Source of the DNA: Candidatus Methylopumilus sp.
GTDB lineage: Bacteria; Pseudomonadota; Gammaproteobacteria; Burkholderiales; Methylophilaceae
DNA: 36,928 bases
NCBI GenBank assembly: GCA_024640945.1
Contig: JAHEEA010000019.1
Location: 1-36,928 of the forward strand
Direction: 5' to 3'
In this document: piece after piece, positions 13,354 through 22,901 of the stretch
Position numbering within the stretch: the first letter of the stretch is position 1
Layout: each line of letters opens with the position of its first letter
Notes under the pieces: generated by a model
The model's input: only the letters and a program-made list of their open reading frames with translations
Databases searched by the model: none
Told to the model about the DNA's origin: nothing
Program-made: the position numbers and the translations under genes

Positions 13354-14765
13354 GTTTTACCTACATCAACGTCAATATATCCGCCCATTAACACCGTTTT
13401 TACTGGCTCACTGCCAAAAACTTTATAAACACGATCACGCGAATTGCCAAGCCTAGCCCACATTACACGATTTTTACGTTGCCCGATAACGCCTAAACTT
13501 GCTTCGCGTGGCGTGATGTAACTATGACCGCCATCGTCTGAATAAGTCAGATAGACTAATGGGTCAGTGCCATCTTCTAAGCCTACGCCTGTCTGAAAGT
13601 TTAAAACAACTTCATTATGCCTAACGCGCTTATAACCACTGATAATATGTTCCGTTGTTCTCGACCATACAATCGGCAATCCTGCATCGGTATGCGTATT
13701 TTCATCCAACTCAAAAATTGCACCGCTAACAAAATCACCGACAAGATGTTTTCCAAACGCAAATGCATAGCACGATGCACGATCACGGCCTAGACCGTAG
13801 GTGTCACGCATCGACCATGCTAGGTCATTGTCAGGAATTGACGCATCATAAACTAATGTTTTGTTATCAGTTGGAAATGTCAGCACATAAAAACTATGGC
13901 CATTTTTTTGATAAGTATAAGCAAACGCGTCATCAATACGGGTTAATGAGTTGATTAGAAACTCGACGCCACGATTAGAAATTATCTGTGGTGAGTATTG
14001 GTTCAGCTTATAAACAAGGCCATGCCCATGACTTGTGCGGCCTAGAAAAAATACGGTGTTGTCAAGTTTAGCGACGGATAGTTTGGCAGCGCAACCCACT
14101 TCCATTTCTGCGCCGTCACGGCGTGACAATGGGAATGCTGCATCACCTGAGTTGTACCAAACAGTCGTTGTTCGTTCGCCAAATAAAATTAACTCTAAAT
14201 GGTCAACGATAAACGTCACTAGATTGTCGGGATCTGCTTCGTCGCTTGCAAAGTCTAAAGCGTCAAATGTTAAAAAGTCATTTAGTTTTGATATATAAAA
14301 CTGTTGGCTGTTTGGCCGAACAAATACGCCGTAGCCGTCAAGATAATCAACGCGTGGTGAGCCATAAAACGCCGCACTTGTGATCTCTGTTAGCGTCAAC
14401 GCAGCAGTATCATAAACAAATGCTTTATTCGTTATGCCGCTATTAAAACAAATCTGCCCAGCATTGTTAGCTGATATTGTTGTGTCAAATTTTAAATCGA
14501 CAGTGCCAATTGATGTATAGCTAAAATCATTTAGCACTTTATAAAGTGTGTTTCCTGAAACAACGTATAAAATCCCCCTAAACTCAGCCATGCCATATAG
14601 GGGAGCTGTAGGCAGAGTTAAAAACGATTTTTTACCATCGACACGATATAGCGTTAATTTGTTATCTTCGGACGCGTCAACTTCGAGAAACATATTGATT
14701 GTTTCTTGACTATTTTGATTAGGACTAAACCCTTTATGTTGACCGCCTATAAAATTAAATTCCAT
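13350..14765 (-). CDS. P22 gp10-like tail accessory (DNA stabilisation) protein
   Basis: 471 aa, the same size as P22 gp10 (472 aa). The N-terminus FIGGQHKGFSPNQNSQETIN followed by MFLEVDA and a run of beta repeats (LYGMAEFRGILYVVSGNTLYKV) is characteristic of this family. It forms part of the tail hub that seals the packaged head. It follows the gp4-like gene with a shared stop/start. Confidence 0.88.
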   Translation of the reverse strand: MEFNFIGGQHKGFSPNQNSQETINMFLEVDASEDNKLTLYRVDGKKSFLTLPTAPLYGMAEFRGILYVVSGNTLYKVLNDFSYTSIGTVDLKFDTTISANNAGQICFNSGITNKAFVYDTAALTLTEITSAAFYGSPRVDYLDGYGVFVRPNSQQFYISKLNDFLTFDALDFASDEADPDNLVTFIVDHLELILFGERTTTVWYNSGDAAFPLSRRDGAEMEVGCAAKLSVAKLDNTVFFLGRTSHGHGLVYKLNQYSPQIISNRGVEFLINSLTRIDDAFAYTYQKNGHSFYVLTFPTDNKTLVYDASIPDNDLAWSMRDTYGLGRDRASCYAFAFGKHLVGDFVSGAIFELDENTHTDAGLPIVWSRTTEHIISGYKRVRHNEVVLNFQTGVGLEDGTDPLVYLTYSDDGGHSYITPREASLGVIGQRKNRVMWARLGNSRDRVYKVFGSEPVKTVLMGGYIDVDVGKT

Positions 14766-15463
14766 TAAAATCCACCGCCAGTGATGAATGTGCGAGAAGT
14801 AACTTGATTATTAGATGTCGGAAGTAACGCATCAAAACGCGCCAACGGCACTGTCACCATAGACCGCATGACCACCGCTTTTGACTCTTGTGCCAGTGCT
14901 ACTAGCTCAGGCGATACAGTAAAGCCAAACTCGGGTGATAGTTCAATAGCAAGATTGAACTTCATGGCGCGAATCCATTCGGGTGGATATGGCAAATCGT
15001 CAGCTAAAGTTAATTCAGTAGCAGGACGCACATTATCAAGCGTCAATGTGCCACTAGCAGGAACAGGAAACAGATAAATAGTTGACAGTGGGTTATCGGG
15101 CTTGAGGACGATATACTCAGGAATTGAACCGATAGTCTTGATGCCAATATCTTGATAGTCGGAATAGTCTAAAAACGATAAAGGGTAGTCTTGACCGCCA
15201 CTTGTCCAATGCGCGTTATAAATTGCAGTAGGGCGAGTAGTATCAATGTCGCCACCTACACCTATTGTATAACTAGATGCACCTGTCATGGTCTTTGTGA
15301 CTTTTCCAGTGCTTGCAGATAGAAAACGTGAAGCACCCCATGAACCTAACATCAGGTTTAACGCTTCGAGAGCATCGCCCGATTCATCAGCGTTTGGAGT
15401 TTCAGAAGATGATATTGCACCGATTAGGCGCAACGTGGCGCGAATTAAATCAGCAGTGACCAT
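14765..15463 (-). CDS. P22 gp4-like head-closure protein
   Basis: 232 aa. The N-terminus has the family pattern DLIRATLRLIGAISSSETPN, then GDALEALNLMLGSWG, typical of P22 gp4-like DNA-stabilisation proteins that bind below the portal. P22 gp4 is 166 aa; this is longer. I see no separate muramidase motif. Position after coat and before gp10-like protein supports the call. Confidence 0.88.
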   Translation of the reverse strand: MVTADLIRATLRLIGAISSSETPNADESGDALEALNLMLGSWGASRFLSASTGKVTKTMTGASSYTIGVGGDIDTTRPTAIYNAHWTSGGQDYPLSFLDYSDYQDIGIKTIGSIPEYIVLKPDNPLSTIYLFPVPASGTLTLDNVRPATELTLADDLPYPPEWIRAMKFNLAIELSPEFGFTVSPELVALAQESKAVVMRSMVTVPLARFDALLPTSNNQVTSRTFITGGGF

Positions 15464-15495
15464 GTTGCACCTACAAAATTAGAGACTCATCCTTG
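15464..15495 (-). other. Hairpin after the coat gene
   Basis: GACTCA (15484-15489) and TGAGTC (15494-15499 region) form a 6-bp stem with a 4-base loop between coat and gp4-like genes. On the minus-strand transcript no long U-run follows, so partial termination or RNA processing/stability after the abundant coat message is more likely than full termination. Confidence 0.35.
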
Positions 15496-15508
15496 AGTCA
15501 TAGGGTAA

Positions 15509-16738
15509 TTACAATTGATGAACTAAACGACAAGCCAACTCAGGATACAAAGCGGCAGTGCCGTAAAGAATATCAAAACGGCTTCTCCACTCGCCTGAGT
15601 CGCCATCAAACCAACGCACAAAACGCATAGATATGTTGCCAAAGCGTTCACGTGCTGCCATATCAACACCTTTCGGGATGTCCAAGTCGGCAGATACGAA
15701 AGTAAACGCATCTTTATGGAATGCCAAGTTTTGACCATATGCTGTGGCAGAAGTACCCAAAACAGTGATTGCAGAGTTATCAGCGATACGGTTAGAACAA
15801 TTTTGATACGCACCGCCAGCGATAACGCCAGGTGATACAGTCATGGTGATTGCACCAGTCGTGTCGGAAACGTCAGTTGTAATAACGAACTTCTTCAGCA
15901 CGCCGGTAGAAACTTTTGTTTCAGGATGAACTTCATACACGCCTGCAAACGTAATGCTATCGCCAGCTTTTAACGCTGTGCCGCCACTTGTCCAACCGTC
16001 AGTAATGATGTCAGATGTTGCAATGTAAGCGTTTCCTGAACCGGTACTACCTTGTGTCGCGCCATTTGATAATGGAGTGCCACCGTAAGTGCCAGTAGTA
16101 TGAACTGGAATCATTGTGTTTTCAAACACGTCAAAACCACCTGTACGGCCAACCATGCCTTCACGGTATTGGTCGTCGATATTGCTTGAGCTTTGGAATA
16201 AGCCCTTAACAGCATCGGAAAACTCAACACGGCTTGCAGGGTCTAGCAAGAATGTGCGGTCAGATGACGGAGCAAGGTTTTCAGTGAGTTTTTGACCTGC
16301 TTGCTGAAATTTCTTGTAGTCGATCTGAGTCGAAACAGTGCCTACAGTGTTCGGAATGCTTTTATACATCGCTAACATTGCAGAGTATTCAATGTCAGAG
16401 GCTAATTGATTCATAGCAGGTTTTAAGAACTGCTCGCTAAAATCATTTAGGCTCATGGTCAATTCTGTATCGGTAATCGTACAGTCAACACCTTTGACCG
16501 TGGCAACGGGTAACGATACTTTACGTTCAACCATGTTTTGTGCGGTATAGGTCGAGCCAGTACGCACAGTGAATTTATTGGGCAAACGAACATCTAAGTT
16601 AGTACCAATTTTCGCGCCATTGACAGCAAAACGGCTATCGTATTGGCGGTTGATTTTGGTTAAAAAGTTAGATTGAGCGTGCAAAATACGCAACGCTTCT
16701 TTAGTGATAATACTAGGGGTTAAAATGCTATTAGCCAT
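15509..16738 (-). CDS. Major coat protein, P22 gp5-like
   Basis: 409 aa (P22 gp5 430 aa). The start NSILTPSIITKEALRILHAQ, followed by NRQYDSRF, KIGTNLDVRLPNKFTVRTG and the segment VDCTITDTELTMSLNDF, is the signature of P22-type coat proteins. Assembles with the upstream-encoded scaffold. Start ATG at 16738 has GAGAG upstream. Confidence 0.93.
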   Translation of the reverse strand: MANSILTPSIITKEALRILHAQSNFLTKINRQYDSRFAVNGAKIGTNLDVRLPNKFTVRTGSTYTAQNMVERKVSLPVATVKGVDCTITDTELTMSLNDFSEQFLKPAMNQLASDIEYSAMLAMYKSIPNTVGTVSTQIDYKKFQQAGQKLTENLAPSSDRTFLLDPASRVEFSDAVKGLFQSSSNIDDQYREGMVGRTGGFDVFENTMIPVHTTGTYGGTPLSNGATQGSTGSGNAYIATSDIITDGWTSGGTALKAGDSITFAGVYEVHPETKVSTGVLKKFVITTDVSDTTGAITMTVSPGVIAGGAYQNCSNRIADNSAITVLGTSATAYGQNLAFHKDAFTFVSADLDIPKGVDMAARERFGNISMRFVRWFDGDSGEWRSRFDILYGTAALYPELACRLVHQL

Positions 16739-16760
16739 GATTGAACTCTCTTAACGCTTC

Positions 16761-17546
16761 TCAGCGTTTCTTTTGTCGTAGTTGGTCGTTTCGCCACTTC
16801 ATCCACTCATCTATGTCAGCAGGTGGGGAGCTATTACTAGCACCGCCTTGAACTGGTTTAATCGGAGCGGGTGCGGACGATACCGTTTTGGGTTTTGGTA
16901 CATTTGTTCTTGCTGCAATCTCACCAATCGCCATTAGTTGCTGATTCGGTGGTAATGCAGCAATCCGATAAGCCTCGCCTACATCTTTGCCCAACATATA
17001 CGCGATTTCCGCGCCTTTCGGATGTTGTGCAACGGCTTCAAGTGCCATCGGTGCAAACTCAATACTGGCTACATTGTTAAAAACTGCGTCAAAATCAGGG
17101 GCAACACTACGAACTTTGTCAACTTTAGCTACCCAGTCTTGAGCAACTGCTTGTGATTGGGTTTGTTGTGCTTGTTGGCTTTGTGTGGCCTGTGTTTTCT
17201 GATTAAGCTTGTAGTCCGCGACTGCTTCGACGTAATCATCTAAAGTGTCAAACTGGCTAATATCAGGAGCTTCTTGCTTTGGTGCAAGTTGCGCCCGTAA
17301 TTGCTCTAATTCGGCTTTATAACGATTACTTTCTGCAATGGCTTCATACTTTTGACGAGTAACTTTATCAATGCGCTTTTTAACGCCTTCGGGTAGGCTG
17401 CTTTCGTCGTGTTCTTTTTCGGCTTCTTTGGCTTCAACTTCGGGCTGTTCGCCTTCTACTTCTACCTTTTCAGCTTCAATAGGCTCGACTACTTCGACCG
17501 TTGGTGATGAATCCAACACGACATCAGACTGAGTAGCATCACTCAT
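16761..17546 (-). CDS. Scaffolding protein
   Basis: 261 aa from ATG 17546 (AAGGA about 11 bases upstream); the frame stays open upstream to another ATG at 17570 and a TTG at 17576. Acidic N-terminus (EVEGEQPEVEAKEAEKEHDE), then a coiled coil (YEAIAESNRYKAELEQLRAQL), a Gln-rich linker, and a basic C-terminus DEWMKWRNDQLRQKKR. A basic C-terminal helix that binds coat is known for P22 scaffold (303 aa). Located between portal and coat as in P22. Confidence 0.85.
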   Translation of the reverse strand: MSDATQSDVVLDSSPTVEVVEPIEAEKVEVEGEQPEVEAKEAEKEHDESSLPEGVKKRIDKVTRQKYEAIAESNRYKAELEQLRAQLAPKQEAPDISQFDTLDDYVEAVADYKLNQKTQATQSQQAQQTQSQAVAQDWVAKVDKVRSVAPDFDAVFNNVASIEFAPMALEAVAQHPKGAEIAYMLGKDVGEAYRIAALPPNQQLMAIGEIAARTNVPKPKTVSSAPAPIKPVQGGASNSSPPADIDEWMKWRNDQLRQKKR

Positions 17547-17669
17547 GGGATATGGTTTCCTTGTTCTCATGCTCAACTAATGCAAGCAATCGGATTTACA
17601 CGCGCCATCACGGCGACCTAGTTTTGACTGTCTAGTAACAGTGATATAAACATAATCTATAACAGGTGT

Positions 17670-19802
17670 TTAGTCAAATGATTGTTCTTGCTCAACACCG
17701 GGTAACTGCATTTGTGATACATCAACTCCGCCGCCCATATCCATTGGCATTTGCTCATCCATAGGCATTTCCATTTGTTCTCCTTCTTGCTCCATTTGCT
17801 CGACACTTGGGTCATAAACTTCTTGTTGTTCATGTTGATAAGTCTCACCTTCTTCGGGCAGCTCAGGCTGTTGTGCGGCATTGGCTAAGGCATCGTTAAT
17901 GATTGACTCAACTTGTTCCATGCTCATTCCCATATCTTTTGCTAACTTGGCGAATTCAATCTCAGCCTTGACATCAATCTCATATTTTTTGAGTCTTAGC
18001 TCGTCATCTTTGTCGTCTTTTTCAGACTCCAGCATTTTGATGTGCTTACCCATCTCATCAATCTGTTGCTTGCCTTGCTCGATCATGGCTTGCACTTCGG
18101 GCGGCAATTGTTTCTGTTCGCCGTTTTCATCTTCATTTTCTTGCAATTGTGGCGGCAACATCTTTTTCATGCGATCGGCAATCTCATCAGCACCATCCCA
18201 ATCCATGGCTTTAATTATTAAATCACCCGCAATCTGCATAATGGCAGGATTGACGCGTGCTATTTCGACCATGCTGTTGAGTGCTTCAATACGCTTAGTG
18301 GCATAGCTTGCGCCTTGAGTCACGACTAAATCATATTTACCAACTGTTAAGTCGATATTCTTCGGCTCGCCTTTCTGCATCACCACCTGATTGATGCGCT
18401 CTAATTTCTTTGAGCCATCACTACCCATTACCGACACAACACGCGCCGCATCATAGATTTTAGGGATTAGGTCAATAATGATTTTACCCGTCCATTTGAT
18501 AGCACGAGCGATATTGTCAATGTAGGCAAAGTTTGCTGTATCACCTTTGCGTTGCTGAGCAAGAATGGCGCGGCCTGACTTCTCGTTATCTTGTTCGCCC
18601 AATGACGCGCTAAAGATACCTGTTGTTGACTTCATTTCATCAACACACATCATAGCGGCCTCATTTGCGCCTTTGTCCATGATTCCAGCATTGATACGCT
18701 GTGGACTTGGTGCTGTTGGCACATCATTAATAACAAGATAAGGCGCGTTAGATGTTAGACTTTCTTGCCATTGTTGCTCGTAGCCTTCAATCTGTTTAGC
18801 AGTCACTAAAACAGGTGCTTTCGGAGCTAGTGCTTTCTGTTCAGTGTCGATTGTGCGCCAGTAGTTGTACATTCGTTGCGGATCTTTCGCAAAACGAACT
18901 AGGCCGCGCAATGTGCGCTTACCATCAACTAAATCCTCTTTGCCGTTTACACCGACAATCGGTAAATACTTACCTGCCCAGTCTGTTGTTTCAAGAATGC
19001 CTGCGCCGCTAATCATGCAGCACTTAACTTTTGTGATAGTTGTCTCGCGCTGTTTAGTAATGATGAAAGTATCGTCAGGCTTTTCTAAAGTAAACGATTC
19101 ATTACCATCAAAATCCTGCACCGCGTACAGTGTTGCCTTTTCGTCAACTTTGTGCCAATACTCAGCAACAATCACTTGGTCTTTATCAACAATCCAGTCG
19201 CTAGTGAAGTCATCAAAGTTATAATCTGACTCTTCTTTTTTTGGCCATCTTACTTTGTAATCATCCTTTGTAATTTTTGTTCGCACAGTCACCCGTTGAG
19301 CATCGCTGTAATCAGGAAATACTGAATTCTTGTCAAAGTAAACAGATAGAGGGTCACTAATCCGTTTAATACCAATAATCTGATTAAAACTATCTTCATA
19401 CTCGTATTCAGTCATTACACGCCATGCACCGAAGCCGAAACAAGCGGTATTCTCGACAGCAGTGTCATAAGCAAAGTCAGCATTACTTTCGTTTTGAATA
19501 GCACGAATCAACCCATCGTAAATTGCTGCGATATCTTCGTCGCCATCCTCACCCGCATGTACCTTGATAGACGGCTTGTTTTGTCGCGCATCACCGACAA
19601 TCTGGTCGATAAACGCTGGTAAACGGTTAATCGTTTGGATAGGCCTCCCTGATAACTCTCGACCTTTGCGGATTAAATCAGGCCACTGGTCACCTGCTGC
19701 GAATCGTTGGTCATCACGCATTAGCTCGCGTTCATCATGTTTAGCGTCAATGTCGGCTTTGATGTTGTCGCAATACTGCGTGTATAAATCTTGCTCTTTC
19801 AT
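17670..19802 (-). CDS. Portal protein, P22 gp1-like
   Basis: 710 aa (P22 gp1 725 aa). The N-terminal segment with DDQRFAAGDQWPDLIRKGRE, RPIQTINRLPAFIDQIVGD, and the later KSTTGIFSASLGEQDNEKSG are typical of P22-like portals. The last about 60 residues are Glu/Met/Gln-rich (EQMEQEGEQMEMPMDEQMP), corresponding to the helical barrel region in P22. Forms the dodecameric DNA entry and exit ring. Confidence 0.93.
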   Translation of the reverse strand: MKEQDLYTQYCDNIKADIDAKHDERELMRDDQRFAAGDQWPDLIRKGRELSGRPIQTINRLPAFIDQIVGDARQNKPSIKVHAGEDGDEDIAAIYDGLIRAIQNESNADFAYDTAVENTACFGFGAWRVMTEYEYEDSFNQIIGIKRISDPLSVYFDKNSVFPDYSDAQRVTVRTKITKDDYKVRWPKKEESDYNFDDFTSDWIVDKDQVIVAEYWHKVDEKATLYAVQDFDGNESFTLEKPDDTFIITKQRETTITKVKCCMISGAGILETTDWAGKYLPIVGVNGKEDLVDGKRTLRGLVRFAKDPQRMYNYWRTIDTEQKALAPKAPVLVTAKQIEGYEQQWQESLTSNAPYLVINDVPTAPSPQRINAGIMDKGANEAAMMCVDEMKSTTGIFSASLGEQDNEKSGRAILAQQRKGDTANFAYIDNIARAIKWTGKIIIDLIPKIYDAARVVSVMGSDGSKKLERINQVVMQKGEPKNIDLTVGKYDLVVTQGASYATKRIEALNSMVEIARVNPAIMQIAGDLIIKAMDWDGADEIADRMKKMLPPQLQENEDENGEQKQLPPEVQAMIEQGKQQIDEMGKHIKMLESEKDDKDDELRLKKYEIDVKAEIEFAKLAKDMGMSMEQVESIINDALANAAQQPELPEEGETYQHEQQEVYDPSVEQMEQEGEQMEMPMDEQMPMDMGGGVDVSQMQLPGVEQEQSFD

Positions 19803-19829
19803 GTTGTCGTCTCGACAATAAATAAATTA

Positions 19830-21089
19830 TTAACCCATCCAGCCGTGTTGAACGTAAGCCTTTTTGACTGGCTTATGTTTTACTGATTCTTTAAACGCTA
19901 CAGCCATATACCTGAACGCATCGCAACCATGACTCGACCAATCGTGCGCGGGTATGTTGCGCCTGTTGCCGTTCTTGTCAACTTCATAATGATAATACTC
20001 TAATGCTTTTATCCCTTCTTTGCACTTATTTTCATCTATCCATACATTCGGCATAGCCATACGCACCGCGTTGATGCCGTTATCAATCCCGATCTGTGGT
20101 GTTATCTCAACTTTAAGGCCAAACCCCTCGACAATCTCTTGTATTGTTTTGCCTGTGGCTAAGTTCGCGTGTCGGCCATCGTGTGGTAGATAATGACGCT
20201 CAAACACATACGGCTTGTTTTGTATAAGTCGGACGTAATGGTCTATCGACTTGCGATTGTCTTCAATGTAATCAATAACCCGATACTGCATAGCCACCAT
20301 TTGCACGAACCAAATAGCTGTACTGTCACCAAAACCCAAGTCCCAAAACGTATAGACGGGTTTTGATGGTTCATAAGGCACGTTAGATATGCGGCCATCA
20401 TCGCGCATCTTACGCATTTCATCCATATAGACCGCACCATCTAAAACCTTTAGACAATGACCTTCCCAAACCCATAGATATTTGTCTAAGTCGCGCTCTT
20501 TTAAGTCGTTTTTCTCATCAATCAATTCTTGTGATATGTATTTGTTATCTGTCCAATTCATTTTTATGGCGATACAGTTAGCGGGAGGATTGCTAACAAA
20601 TCGGACATATGTTGCATCGTCATCGAATTTAGGGTTAAAGCTAATCCATATTTCGCTACCTGACTTACGGATAGTCGGCACTAAAACATCCCACGACATA
20701 TCACTAATGGCCTCAGCTTCTTCAGCCCAGCATACATCAATACCTTCCATTGATTTTATCTTGGTGATGTTGTGCTTGATACCTTCGAATATAAATTCAG
20801 TGCCGTTTATTTTGCTAAATATCGTGGTATTTTGGATTTCGTAGAATGATTGCAGCCCTAGAGACTCAATCTGTTGTGATAGCAGCTTATGGACGGACTC
20901 AGCGATAGAGTTTTGCACCTCACGGACACATAAGACACGTAGCTTTTTGCTTGCTCCGATTAGCAGTAATGCCCTAGCCATTGCCCATGATTTACCGCTA
21001 CCCCTGCCGCCGTATAAGACTTTGTAACGTGATGGTTTGAATAAGAATCGTGTTTTAGGTGGGAACTTGGCGACAAGCTCACTCATCAT
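19830..21089 (-). CDS. terL: Terminase large subunit
   Basis: 419 aa from ATG 21089 (the frame extends to a TTG). Walker A YGGRGSGKSWAMARAL near residue 28, Walker B-like IDVCWAEEAEA near 115, nuclease motif FWDLGFGDSTAIWF near 248 and a late acidic SSHGCDAFRYM near 390. ATP-driven packaging motor and headful nuclease. Overlaps the small subunit gene end by about 11 bases. Confidence 0.94.
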   Translation of the reverse strand: MMSELVAKFPPKTRFLFKPSRYKVLYGGRGSGKSWAMARALLLIGASKKLRVLCVREVQNSIAESVHKLLSQQIESLGLQSFYEIQNTTIFSKINGTEFIFEGIKHNITKIKSMEGIDVCWAEEAEAISDMSWDVLVPTIRKSGSEIWISFNPKFDDDATYVRFVSNPPANCIAIKMNWTDNKYISQELIDEKNDLKERDLDKYLWVWEGHCLKVLDGAVYMDEMRKMRDDGRISNVPYEPSKPVYTFWDLGFGDSTAIWFVQMVAMQYRVIDYIEDNRKSIDHYVRLIQNKPYVFERHYLPHDGRHANLATGKTIQEIVEGFGLKVEITPQIGIDNGINAVRMAMPNVWIDENKCKEGIKALEYYHYEVDKNGNRRNIPAHDWSSHGCDAFRYMAVAFKESVKHKPVKKAYVQHGWMG

Positions 21090-21489
21090 CAAACTCTATC
21101 TTGATACTGACTGCGTGTTGAATAGGTGCGCCGTCTTTTCCTGTTGTTTCGTTTTTGTCAACAACCAAGCCCAGCAGTTTAGCCTTGCCCATCGTTGCAG
21201 CAACACTTGCGCTAGACTGTACAACCATCGCTGACAATGCAGCTTGACGTGCTTCTTCAAGCTCCGCAACAAGGTCATCAATAGTCAATTCGTGGCGTTT
21301 AATATGGCCTGATTTTAATTCTTTTACCTTTAGGGCAACGCTAGGGTGGTCAAGTAAGCGACAAGCCTCTACACCTATTGCTTCATTACTCATATTCTCA
21401 GCATTATAAGCTTGACGATAAGCCTCACTAGCATTGCCAGTTTCCACATAAACCATGCAGAACTTTTCTTGCTTAATCGTCAATGCCAT
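21079..21489 (-). CDS. terS: Terminase small subunit (Terminase_2 type)
   Basis: 136 aa. N-terminal helix-turn-helix pattern with LTIKQEKFCMVYVETGNASE and AYRQAYNAENMSNEAIGVEA matches the Terminase_2/XtmA family that recognises the packaging site. A helical oligomerisation part (HELTIDDLVAELEEARQAAL) follows and an acidic tail ends it. Confidence 0.92.
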   Translation of the reverse strand: MALTIKQEKFCMVYVETGNASEAYRQAYNAENMSNEAIGVEACRLLDHPSVALKVKELKSGHIKRHELTIDDLVAELEEARQAALSAMVVQSSASVAATMGKAKLLGLVVDKNETTGKDGAPIQHAVSIKIEFDDE

Positions 21490-21492
21490 AAA

Positions 21493-21816
21493 TCAAACCT
21501 CTGTACCAATCGTGATGTTTAACCCTGTTGAACCACTCGCAGTAATAAAGCCAACATTGCGCGCACCTAACATTGAATCAGGCAAATTAACGAACTCAAC
21601 CGCACCAGCAGGCAAGAAAATATCATTAGTTGTTGCTGTCACTGCCGCATCATCAAACGCATAATACAAACCAACCACACCTGTATTAGCCAAACGAATC
21701 GTGTTAGCAATGATACCTAAACCACTTAACGCATAATTTCCGCTTGTAGTCGTAACACTTTGAGTTGTGCCGACTGTGCGATTGTTTGCATTAGTTGCTA
21801 GTTTAAACTTACTCAT
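21493..21816 (-). CDS. Small beta-rich virion-type protein
   Basis: 107 aa, MSKFKLATNANNRTVGTTQSV..., alternating Thr/Val/Ala/Gly as in small head-decoration or spike-associated proteins; contains LPAGAVEFVNLPDS. No membrane segment. Sits just before terS and overlaps the next upstream gene by 4 bases. Function not known. Confidence 0.65.
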   Translation of the reverse strand: MSKFKLATNANNRTVGTTQSVTTTSGNYALSGLGIIANTIRLANTGVVGLYYAFDDAAVTATTNDIFLPAGAVEFVNLPDSMLGARNVGFITASGSTGLNITIGTEV

Positions 21817-22304
21817 AAAATCACCTTAACTGTTGAGCCTTCGTAATTGATTGACGCTCCCGCCGCAGCAGCCACCGCATCTAATTGACCTGTGAAAACT
21901 AATGTAACAGGCATGCTTGTATCAATTGCAAACGAGCTTAACGCGCCGCCTCCTGTCGCGTAACCAACCGAGCTAGTTGTTGCAAATACTTTTTGGATTG
22001 CGGAATTATTTACGTTACGAACGATTGTTTTTGATTGCTGCGTCAATCCTGTTGTTAAATTCCATGAGCCAACAACAGCACCTCCAATACCACCTAAACG
22101 AATACGAAATGTTTTAGTATTTGCGCTTGATGTCCATGAAAAAAGAGTATCAATATCAATACAACTATTTGCACCAAGTGCGGGTAGATTGACAGTTTTA
22201 AGCACCGTCTCAGATGTGTTTGCACCCGTACCTGTTAACGCAACTTGTACTGCATCACTATTAGCAATCAAAATACTGTTATTAGTTCCGCTAAATCCGC
22301 CCAT
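21813..22304 (-). CDS. Beta-rich protein, possible virion decoration
   Basis: 163 aa starting MGGFSGTNNSILIANSDAV. Thr/Ser/Ala/Val-rich with strands such as SCIDIDTLFSWTSSANTKTF and MPVTLVFTGQLDA, a jelly-roll-like composition. Good GAGGGG ribosome site; its ATG overlaps the stop of the 38-aa membrane gene (TAATG). It and the 107-aa neighbour may be a pair. No family recognised. Confidence 0.65.
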   Translation of the reverse strand: MGGFSGTNNSILIANSDAVQVALTGTGANTSETVLKTVNLPALGANSCIDIDTLFSWTSSANTKTFRIRLGGIGGAVVGSWNLTTGLTQQSKTIVRNVNNSAIQKVFATTSSVGYATGGGALSSFAIDTSMPVTLVFTGQLDAVAAAAGASINYEGSTVKVIL

Positions 22305-22420
22305 TACCGCATCCCCTCAACAATCCACCACAACAAATATAAAACCCACCCACTAAATCCGATAATAGCACAAATCCCCGACAGTAGGCATAACTGCAAA
22401 AACAAGCGTAGTTGTTTCAT
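22304..22420 (-). CDS. 38-aa small membrane protein
   Basis: MKQLRLFLQLCLLSGICAII..., with almost continuous hydrophobic residues from about 7 to 33 ending in WWIVEGMR. ATG overlaps the previous stop (ATGA) and the stop overlaps the next start (TAATG), so it is embedded in a coupled chain. A holin-like or accessory lysis role is plausible in this neighbourhood but unproven. Confidence 0.55.
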   Translation of the reverse strand: MKQLRLFLQLCLLSGICAIIGFSGWVLYLLWWIVEGMR

Positions 22421-22557
22421 TTCTTGCACTCACTATCATTTGAGCGTTTGCAGTAGTCAATCCACCCCTGCGGATGTTCGACTTTATCGCCCCATTTAAT
22501 CGCGTCATGGCTTGTGCATGATGTCAATAATAACATTAAAACGATACTGCGTACCAT
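22417..22557 (-). CDS. 46-aa lipoprotein resembling the N-terminal part of BTLCP proteins
   Basis: MVRSIVLMLLLTSCTS is a short signal with lipobox L-T-S-C, so the mature chain begins at Cys14. The following HPQGWIDYCKRSNDSEC has the G-W-x2-[FY]-C ... C pattern found at the N-terminus of bacterial transglutaminase-like cysteine proteinases. Its ATG lies inside the end of the catalytic-part gene (22536-22901, 22-base overlap), so the two halves appear in reversed order. It could instead be an Rz1-like spanin lipoprotein, but it is not proline-rich. Confidence 0.6.
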   Translation of the reverse strand: MVRSIVLMLLLTSCTSHDAIKWGDKVEHPQGWIDYCKRSNDSECKK

Positions 22558-22901
22558 TCGCCACCTCGTAACGCTTTATCCCATGTATAACCTAGCATTG
22601 TTGGCAGCATCGGCCAAGTGTGGCGGCTATCCAATATATAAACGCCGCTAGAAGTCTCTGCAATCAATACACAGTGATATTCACCTGTCTCACACCAACA
22701 ACACGCTAGATGTAGTTTATCAGCGTCAAAGCCTTGCTCTAACAGCATAGCGCGTTTAAGTAGCGCGTAGTCCTCACAATCACCAAACGTACCCGCAATA
22801 ACCCAATATTCAGGTCGTGAATATTGCTCAAGGTCTGATTTATACGTCACCGACTCATTGACTAATAACTGTATTCGTTCAGCCAATGAGTATTTATTCA
22901 T
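22536..22901 (-). CDS. Transglutaminase-like cysteine peptidase, catalytic part (BTLCP-like)
   Basis: 121 aa from ATG 22901, which overlaps the stop of the 36-aa gene (ATGA); the frame is open upstream to 22937 but that stretch is the neighbour gene in another frame. Motifs: FGDCEDYALLKRAML (catalytic Cys), EYHCVLIAE (His) and VYILDSRH (Asp), the Cys-His-Asp order of the family. The N-terminal G-W..C segment usual in BTLCP proteins is missing and is found in the next gene. Many phages carry this gene next to lysis genes; substrate unknown. Confidence 0.75.
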   Translation of the reverse strand: MNKYSLAERIQLLVNESVTYKSDLEQYSRPEYWVIAGTFGDCEDYALLKRAMLLEQGFDADKLHLACCWCETGEYHCVLIAETSSGVYILDSRHTWPMLPTMLGYTWDKALRGGEWYAVSF

